DNA of 64,000 nt from Planctomycetota bacterium (GTDB lineage: Bacteria > Planctomycetota > Phycisphaerae > Phycisphaerales > Zrk34): positions 682,001 to 746,000 of the forward strand of contig WGMD01000002.1 of the NCBI GenBank assembly GCA_016125255.1, written 5' to 3'. Below the pieces are notes generated by a model. The model was given only the letters and a program-made list of their open reading frames with translations, made no database searches and was not told where the DNA came from. Positions 59,153 to 64,000 of the stretch are shown here, piece by piece. Both the position numbers and the translations under genes were made by a program. Within the stretch, counting starts at the first letter, position 1, and every line of letters begins with the position of its first letter.

Positions 59153-60277
59153 ATGGGACGTCGCATTCAGGAAGAAGACCAGGGGTCGCTGGACTCACTG
59201 CTGGACACGATGACGAACGTGGTGGGCATCCTCGTGATCCTGTTGATCATGACGCAGCTTGGCGTCAGCGACGCGGTCAAGCGGATCCTGCGCTCCGGCG
59301 AGGAAAGCCCGGCGATGGTCATTACGCCCGAAGCCCTCGCCGACGCGAAGAATCAGCGAGAGGAGCTTCAGAAGACCGTCGATGCGCTGCGTGCCAGATG
59401 GAAGGAGCTTGACACGAAGCGGCCCGAAGACGTCGCGGCGATCGACGATGTGAAGAAGCTCACCGAACAGCTCAAGGCGGAGATCGAAGCGGCCAAGACG
59501 GCGAAAGTCAACTCCGACAAGCTCAAGGACGAACTGGCCCAGAGGACGAAGACGGCGGACGATCTGAAGACGAAGCTCGACGCGATGGAAGCGCAGATGG
59601 CGAAGCTGCGGGCGCAGCTTGAGGCGACGCCCGCGGCGGCGGCGCCGGCGACGAAGATCGTCACGCTGCCCAATCCCCGACAGGCCCCCGAGAACGCCAA
59701 ACCGGTGACGCTGATCGTCAAAGACGGCCGGGTCACGCCGGCGGATGACGAGGCGCTGCGGACGGTCGTCGAAAATGCGCTCAAGCGCATGCACATCACG
59801 CCCAATGAGCAGGGCCTCATCGACTGCGAGAAGCTGCTCAATGCCTTTGACGCGGCGAAACTGGGCGATCGTTACTTCTACGTTCGGCTCAAGGTCATCA
59901 ACTTCCGCCCGTACATCGTGCCCGAACGGCGCGAGACGGCGGGCGAGACGGCCGAGCAACTGGCCAGCCCCAGCTCGACGTTCATGCGCCTCGTCCGCCT
60001 GACCAAACAGCAGGGCAATTATCTCAAGTTCGTCGTCTGGGCCGACAGCTACGACGCCTACATCGAAGCCCGCCGGCTGGCGGACGAAGCGGACGTCGCG
60101 GCGGGCTGGACAGCGTATGACGCGTCGCAGGAATGGCGCATTTCGATACCGGGCAAAGTCGATTGTCTGGGCAAGCCCCCGCCTCCGCCGCCGGATCCCA
60201 ATGCGCCCAAGCCGCCGCCGCCGGACCCCAACGCGCCTAAACCCAAGCCGCCGCTTCCAAAGGAAGACATCGATTAG
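59153..60277 (+). CDS. ExbD/TolR-like single-helix protein 2
   Basis: 374 residues. DSLLDTMTNVVGILVILLIM is close to the ExbD helix and keeps an Asp (LLDTMTN) at its cytoplasmic end. A coiled coil (about 65-160), then TLIVKDGRVTPADDEALRTVVE and a folded domain ending DASQEWRISIPG follow; the tail is a Pro-rich repeat (PPPPDPNAPKP). It starts 3 bp after the preceding gene. The two ExbD-like proteins differ outside the helix, which suggests a stator with two dissimilar arms. Confidence 0.72.
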   Translation: MGRRIQEEDQGSLDSLLDTMTNVVGILVILLIMTQLGVSDAVKRILRSGEESPAMVITPEALADAKNQREELQKTVDALRARWKELDTKRPEDVAAIDDVKKLTEQLKAEIEAAKTAKVNSDKLKDELAQRTKTADDLKTKLDAMEAQMAKLRAQLEATPAAAAPATKIVTLPNPRQAPENAKPVTLIVKDGRVTPADDEALRTVVENALKRMHITPNEQGLIDCEKLLNAFDAAKLGDRYFYVRLKVINFRPYIVPERRETAGETAEQLASPSSTFMRLVRLTKQQGNYLKFVVWADSYDAYIEARRLADEADVAAGWTAYDASQEWRISIPGKVDCLGKPPPPPPDPNAPKPPPPDPNAPKPKPPLPKEDID

Positions 60278-60324
60278 TGAAGTGTGATGATGGGATTGAC
60301 ATCACCCCATCGCACGCCGAGCGC

Positions 60325-60362
60325 AAAAAAAGGCGTTCGACCGATTTGCATCGATCGAACGC
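60325..60362 (-). terminator. Intrinsic terminator with GCAA tetraloop for the isomerase-type operon
   Basis: On the reverse strand a 13-bp stem (GCGTTCGATCGAT with ATCGGTCGAACGC, one G-U pair) closes a GCAA tetraloop and is followed by seven T (60325-60331 read in reverse). Confidence 0.85.
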
Positions 60363-60417
60363 ACGGTCATCGCCCTTGCCGCCGGCCCGATACATTCGAG
60401 CCAATACCCGCCAAGGT

Positions 60418-61332
60418 TCATTGCGGCGCGGGCGTTGATTTCCTGAATGTCGCTCCGGTCACGGTCGCCGGTGCGGTGTACTTGGTCCATTGAACCGGCA
60501 GGCGATCCATTGCCGCCGAGGTCGTCGCGAGCAGCTTGTCGTTCCAAGGCAGCACCTCGGCAATGACAGTTCCGTCGTAGCCGACGGCGCGCAGGGCGCT
60601 GAACGTCTCGGCCCACGGCACGTCGCCTTCGCCGATGCCGCAGAACGTGTAGCGCCCCTGCCAGCCGAATTCGTTTTTGAAGTCCTTGATGTGCACCCGC
60701 TTGATGCGCGATCCGAGCAGCTCGATCCAGTGCGGCGGATGCTGATGCACGCCCATGAGATTGCCCGCATCGAAGTACGCCCCGAGCCGATCGGAGGCGA
60801 AACTGTCGATGAACTGGGCGAACTCGATCGGCGAGTAGAACAGGCCGTTCCACACATTTTCGAGGCACAGATCGACATGCACCTTCTCGGCCGCTTCGAG
60901 CAGTCGCGCGACGGCGTGGCGGCAGCGGGTCAGGGCATGGTCATAGCGGACTTTTTCCTTCGATGCGATCGGGCTCACGACGACGCCGGGCACGAAGAGC
61001 ATCGCCTCGCAGCCGAGCCACGCCGCCCGCTGCAGCGCCGCGGCGTGTAGTTCGATGGCTTTTTCGCGCACGGCGGGGTCATTGCTGATCGGGTTCACAC
61101 CCCAGCTCATCCCGCTGGCGAGCGTCTCGACGACGAGGCCGGACGATTCGCACAACGAGCGGATTGCAAGACAGTTAGCTTCGCTGGTCGAGGGCGTGAT
61201 CACGCCGGTCGCGCCGATGCACAGTTCGAGCGCGCCAAAACCATGCGCACGGGCCTGGTCGAGCGCATCGGCGATCGAATGCGTGTTGGCCAGGCCGTCT
61301 TTCATGGACCAGTAGCTCATGCCCTTGATCAT
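60418..61332 (-). CDS. Sugar phosphate isomerase/epimerase (AP endonuclease 2 / xylose isomerase-like fold)
   Basis: 304 residues, a TIM barrel. The metal-binding Glu/Asp/His residues are in VDLCLENVWNG, LGAYFDAGNLMG and VHIKDFKNE, with a final Glu in TVIAEVLPW. These proteins epimerise or isomerise keto-sugars or inositol derivatives. The start overlaps the Gfo/Idh/MocA stop by 4 bp; the pair is a common planctomycete sugar-catabolism couple. Substrate not decided by sequence. Confidence 0.88.
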   Translation of the reverse strand: MIKGMSYWSMKDGLANTHSIADALDQARAHGFGALELCIGATGVITPSTSEANCLAIRSLCESSGLVVETLASGMSWGVNPISNDPAVREKAIELHAAALQRAAWLGCEAMLFVPGVVVSPIASKEKVRYDHALTRCRHAVARLLEAAEKVHVDLCLENVWNGLFYSPIEFAQFIDSFASDRLGAYFDAGNLMGVHQHPPHWIELLGSRIKRVHIKDFKNEFGWQGRYTFCGIGEGDVPWAETFSALRAVGYDGTVIAEVLPWNDKLLATTSAAMDRLPVQWTKYTAPATVTGATFRKSTPAPQ

Positions 61333-62426
61333 GCCCGCGCTCCCTTCGCCGCCGCCTGTTCGCTAAAGCGCATCGCGCGGACCGGGCCGCCGATCGCTGC
61401 GGGTTCGGGGTGGAGCGTGACACGCACGGACGCGCCGCCTTCGCGGATGCTCAGGTGCTCGGCTTCGGTGATCCGCACAGCATCGGCGGCGTCCTGAAGC
61501 GTGATCGTTTCGGGCGCCCGACCGGCGGCGATGCACTGAAGGAAATAATCGATCTCGGCGGCGTAGCCCATGCCCTTGACTTCGATCTCGCGACGCTTGA
61601 CGCCCGGTTCGTAAAGCATCATCACCGGCCGGGCCGACGAATTGAACGTCACCGTCACCCGCTCGAAATTCACGCAGTACGCCATCGAGAACCCGAAGTC
61701 CTCCGCCATGGCCCAACTGCCCTCGGCAACGACAAGCGGGATGTCGTCGTAGAGGTAACGCGTATGAACATGGTCGATCGCGCTGGTGATCTTCGAGTAG
61801 CCGACGCTCTGCACGGCCTGCGGCTTGCCGAAGCAGTAGTGAATGAAGTCGGTGTCGTGGATGTGCAGATCGAGCAGCGCTCCGCCGCTCCGCTCGCCTT
61901 CCATGTAGAACGTCCCGCTGGGCGCGGTGGCGACGCGGCGGAACGTGGCGGCGAGCACCTTCCCATAGCGCTTCGCATCGATCGCTTCCTTGAGCCAGGT
62001 CCAGCCCGGCCAGAACCGCATGCAGTGCGCCGCGAAGGCGAAGCCGGTCGAAGCGGCGGCTGCGTCGGCCAAGCGCTGAGCTTCATCCGCCGATCGGCCC
62101 AGGGGCTTTTCGATGATGACATGCTTGCCCGCTTCCAGGGCCGCGATGCCGTAGGGCACATGCAGATCGGTCGGCAGGCAGATGTCGACCACTTGGATCT
62201 GCGGATCGGCGATCAGGTCCTCCGCCCGTTCGTAACGCTGGATCGAAAGATCCCCGACGCCGCCCTGCGCCTGCCCGTCGATATTGCCGTAGGCCCGCGT
62301 CCGGCCGTGAAGCCGGTCCGCATCGATATCGCACAGCGCCGCGACGCGTACATCGCTGCGCTGCCGGTAGATATCAAGATGCGTCAGGCCCATCATGCCA
62401 AGGCCCAGAATGCCCACAGTCGTCAT
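61329..62426 (-). CDS. Gfo/Idh/MocA family oxidoreductase
   Basis: 365 residues from the ATG at 62426 (AAAGGA 6 nt upstream; ATG 62432 is an in-frame alternative). The Rossmann fold opens VGILGLGMMGLTHLDIYR and the catalytic EKP motif appears in HVIIEKPLGRS. HIHDTDFIHYCFG is the family's D-x-x-x-D/H segment. NAD(P)-dependent oxidation of a sugar or polyol is expected, feeding the isomerase encoded next. Divergent from the AraC gene, which probably controls it. Confidence 0.93.
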   Translation of the reverse strand: MTTVGILGLGMMGLTHLDIYRQRSDVRVAALCDIDADRLHGRTRAYGNIDGQAQGGVGDLSIQRYERAEDLIADPQIQVVDICLPTDLHVPYGIAALEAGKHVIIEKPLGRSADEAQRLADAAAASTGFAFAAHCMRFWPGWTWLKEAIDAKRYGKVLAATFRRVATAPSGTFYMEGERSGGALLDLHIHDTDFIHYCFGKPQAVQSVGYSKITSAIDHVHTRYLYDDIPLVVAEGSWAMAEDFGFSMAYCVNFERVTVTFNSSARPVMMLYEPGVKRREIEVKGMGYAAEIDYFLQCIAAGRAPETITLQDAADAVRITEAEHLSIREGGASVRVTLHPEPAAIGGPVRAMRFSEQAAAKGARA

Positions 62427-62466
62427 GTCCATTCCTTTACGTCCCGAACCGATCCGATCGATCCGG

Positions 62467-62532
62467 GATATTTGCCATATCCATTTGACACCTTCGTGTC
62501 CCGCGGCCTATGGTGCCATGATATTAGCCATA
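62467..62532. promoter_or_regulatory. Two direct-repeat operator candidates between Gfo/Idh/MocA and AraC genes
   Basis: GATATTTGCCATA (62467-62479) and GATATTAGCCATA (62520-62532) differ at one base and are 53 bp apart, close to five helical turns. The first also sits in an inverted repeat, GGATAT-TTGCC-ATATCC (62466-62482). Two in-phase direct repeats in a divergent spacer are typical of AraC-type operators. Confidence 0.6.
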
Positions 62533-62543
62533 ATCATCGGAAA

Positions 62544-62572
62544 TTGACATTCTTCAAAGCCAACACTTTATT
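62544..62572 (+). promoter_or_regulatory. Probable araC-type gene promoter
   Basis: TTGACA (62544-62549), a 17-bp spacer and TTTATT (62567-62572), 17 nt before the ATG at 62590. A second TTGACA (62485-62490) with TATGGT 18 bp later could serve the same gene from further upstream. Confidence 0.4.
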
Positions 62573-62589
62573 TGCGAAATACCACAGCC

Positions 62590-63441
62590 ATGAAGCCCAA
62601 TCCCCTGCTGCATCTGAGCGAATCCCGCGTGATGGCAGAAAATTACCCCGAGTTGGCGGCCGTGGGAATTCAATGGGTGGGCATCACCCAGGTCCGCGGG
62701 CCGCGCACGCGCACCTCGTTCGATGAGGATCGCAAGCACAGCCATCTGCACATCGCCGCCGTCGGTCGCCCGCTCGTTCTCATCGACAAACGCTGGGTCG
62801 AACTGCCCGATGGCACCGCCTACGTCAATCCGCTCGGCAGCGAGTGGGGCTGGCGATACGAAGGCAACACCAACGAATCGCAGCAGCATCTGTTCGTGCG
62901 CTTCATCAACGGCTCCGACGGCGGCGTGCCGCGCGGCAAGCGCCATTCCTACCTTCAGCCCGACTGCGTCATCGACGATCTGCTCTGGACGTACCGCCAG
63001 CTACAGCGCGAATGCGTTTCCGCCGGTCGCTCCACGGTGATTCGATGCCTCGCCGAATTGATCGCCTTTCACGCACACGAGATGATTCACCCCACCGAGC
63101 CGACGTCGCAGCTCGCGGAGCTTTGGATGGCGGTGTCGGCGGATTTGACACGGGCATGGACGCTGGATGATTTGTGCGAAGAGGCGGCGATGAGCGCCGA
63201 GAAGCTGCGCCTCGTCTGTCAGCGCGAGCTGGGCAGTTCGCCGATGCGTCACGTGACGGACCTGCGCATGCGCAAGGCGGCCGACCTGCTCCGCACCACC
63301 GACTGGTCGATCGCACGCGTCGGCGTAGCGGTGGGCTATCCCAACCCGTTCAACTTCTCCGTCGCCTTCAAGCGTCGCCACAACTTAAGCCCCCGCGAAT
63401 ACTGCAAACGCCTCGCCTCCCGCCGGGCGATGCATTCCTGA
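62590..63441 (+). CDS. AraC-family transcriptional regulator
   Basis: 283 residues from ATG 62590 (TTG 62572 is in frame but inside the predicted -10 box). An N-terminal cupin-like sensing domain (HSHLHIAAVGRPLVLIDKRW) precedes two helix-turn-helix motifs: WTLDDLCEEAAMSAEKLRLVCQRELGSSP and WSIARVGVAVGYPNPFNFSVAFKRRHNLSPREYC. It probably senses a sugar derivative and regulates the divergent oxidoreductase/isomerase pair through the repeats at 62467-62532. Confidence 0.92.
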   Translation: MKPNPLLHLSESRVMAENYPELAAVGIQWVGITQVRGPRTRTSFDEDRKHSHLHIAAVGRPLVLIDKRWVELPDGTAYVNPLGSEWGWRYEGNTNESQQHLFVRFINGSDGGVPRGKRHSYLQPDCVIDDLLWTYRQLQRECVSAGRSTVIRCLAELIAFHAHEMIHPTEPTSQLAELWMAVSADLTRAWTLDDLCEEAAMSAEKLRLVCQRELGSSPMRHVTDLRMRKAADLLRTTDWSIARVGVAVGYPNPFNFSVAFKRRHNLSPREYCKRLASRRAMHS

Positions 63442-63859
63442 CGCCCGTCCGGACACCCACTCCGCCCTCCCGCGCCCGATCGCCGGCGTGATGGCATGGT
63501 CGTCGCATGTGCCGTTTCGGGCCTGTCCGCACCGCGCGACGGTACCAAGTCGGCTGAGCCGCAACGGTACGATCCGATGCCTTTGCAACGTCCTGATGGC
63601 CGGGAAATCGCTGTTTTCAACTTGATTTCCGTCCTCCCAAGCGACTCGAAGAATTGGCACGGCCTTTGTTGATTGACCTGCGTGTCGGCCCCTTCTCCGC
63701 GCGGTTCGTGCAGCGAGAAGGTGCGTGCATCCCACACATCACCGCTGATGAATCGGGGCCAGCGTGGTCCCGTCGTCGGTCGGTGGGTTGGCACTTGAGG
63801 CATCTCCGAGCAACCGCTTCGGAGGCCTCCTAATCGGCTGGGGCCGAAGGTTGGTTTCT
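63442..63859. other. Spacer without a supported gene
   Basis: 418 bp. Short frames on either strand lack start signals and domains. The main feature is a sigma-54-like promoter at 63655-63670; a GGAGGCCTCC palindrome lies near 63822. Confidence 0.45.
63655..63670 (+). promoter_or_regulatory. Sigma-54 (-24/-12) promoter candidate
   Basis: TGGCACGGCCTTTGTT matches the consensus TGGCAC-N5-TTGC at all but the last base (T instead of C). It points to the exported protein gene 190 bp downstream. A sigma-54 activator gene is in the window at 55095-56570. Confidence 0.4.
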
Positions 63860-64000
63860 ATGGTCCGTCACATGCGCGGGCTGGTTTCGGGGTTCATTCT
63901 CTCCCTTCTATGCGTCACGATCGGCCGGGCCGAAGTCATCAGCGACTTCGTCATTCTCACCGACGGTCATGTCCACATCGGCACGGACGCCATGGTGCTC
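63860..64000 (+). CDS. Exported protein, N-terminus only (cut by window end)
   Basis: 47 residues are visible: a basic start (MVRHMRG), a hydrophobic signal segment (LVSGFILSLLCVTIGRA) and the beginning of the mature part (EVISDFVILTDGHVHIGTDA). The frame is open to the window end. The family cannot be named from so little sequence. ATG 63872 is an alternative start. Confidence 0.6.
   Translation, partial: MVRHMRGLVSGFILSLLCVTIGRAEVISDFVILTDGHVHIGTDAMVL

Noticed and set aside
56810-60277. Zorya-type (ZorA/ZorB) defence system
   Set aside because: The ExbD-like proteins lack an OmpA peptidoglycan-binding domain and no ZorC/ZorD/ZorE gene follows.
1-64000. tRNA, rRNA or tmRNA genes
   Set aside because: No cloverleaf-like segment with TTCGA arm and matching acceptor stem, and no rRNA-like sequence, was recognised by eye; a covariance search would be decisive.

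Overview
The window is a high-GC bacterial chromosome segment. Its gene families point to Planctomycetota, most likely a Phycisphaerae-type lineage. The indicators are a DUF1553-type cytochrome-motif gene followed by a DUF1501 gene, three exported proteins with PEP-CTERM or VPLPA-like C-terminal anchors, a planctomycete-style prepilin, and a sigma factor/FecR pair. This assignment is inferred from family content; no rRNA or tRNA gene was seen.

Layout. 1-12.6 kb: an ArsR regulator with an SRPBCC partner (cut by the left edge), pdxA, a large SF1 helicase-nuclease, pyrC, a REP-associated transposase between two copies of its palindrome, an exported esterase-like protein, dnaB and nadK. 12.6-13.6 kb: a gene-poor stretch rich in hairpins. 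13.6-19.7 kb: small membrane proteins, a PEP-CTERM protein, a universal stress protein, a Sel1 lipoprotein, an L7/L12-like membrane protein and a VPLPA-type beta-strand-repeat protein. 19.8-25.2 kb: hisF, a PilT-type ATPase, a membrane-anchored GspE homologue with a ruined ATPase site, and a CvpA-like membrane protein. 25.3-29.3 kb: accC, accB and an M24 peptidase (reverse strand), then a planctomycete hypothetical. 29.3-32.1 kb: a FecCD/BtuCD-type ABC importer. 33-36.4 kb: four genes joined by 4-bp overlaps (sigma factor, FecR-like protein, exported PEP-CTERM-like protein, prepilin). 36.5-41.2 kb: a HIT protein, a DUF4886 protein between 49-bp inverted repeats, and the DUF1501/DUF1553 pair. 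41.4-49 kb: a type IV pilus operon (STAS-pilB-pilC-pilM-pilN-pilO) downstream of a histidine kinase. 49.2-52.6 kb: two tandem M14-like peptidases, the first lacking the zinc ligands. 52.5-55 kb: small stress/envelope proteins. 55-60.3 kb: a sigma-54 activator and a TolQ-like channel protein carrying a zinc ribbon, with two ExbD-like partners. 60.4-63.4 kb: a sugar isomerase/epimerase and a Gfo/Idh/MocA oxidoreductase divergent from an AraC regulator. A truncated exported protein runs off the right edge.

Two themes cut across the genes. First, several housekeeping genes (dnaB, nadK, hisF, pdxA, the M24 peptidase, a binding-protein gene and the helicase) have a -10-like hexamer only 6-8 nt before the ATG and no Shine-Dalgarno, suggesting leaderless mRNAs. 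Second, the spacers hold several repeat classes: REP/BIME palindromes, mostly between convergent genes; hairpins centred on CTGAAG at gene 3' ends; and 7-bp-periodic repeats, often folded into inverted repeats, found only between co-directional genes.

The most novel-looking assemblies are the zinc-ribbon TolQ with two ExbD-like subunits, the PilT/pseudo-GspE/CvpA-like operon, the active/inactive M14 pair, and the coupled sigma-FecR-anchor-prepilin cassette.
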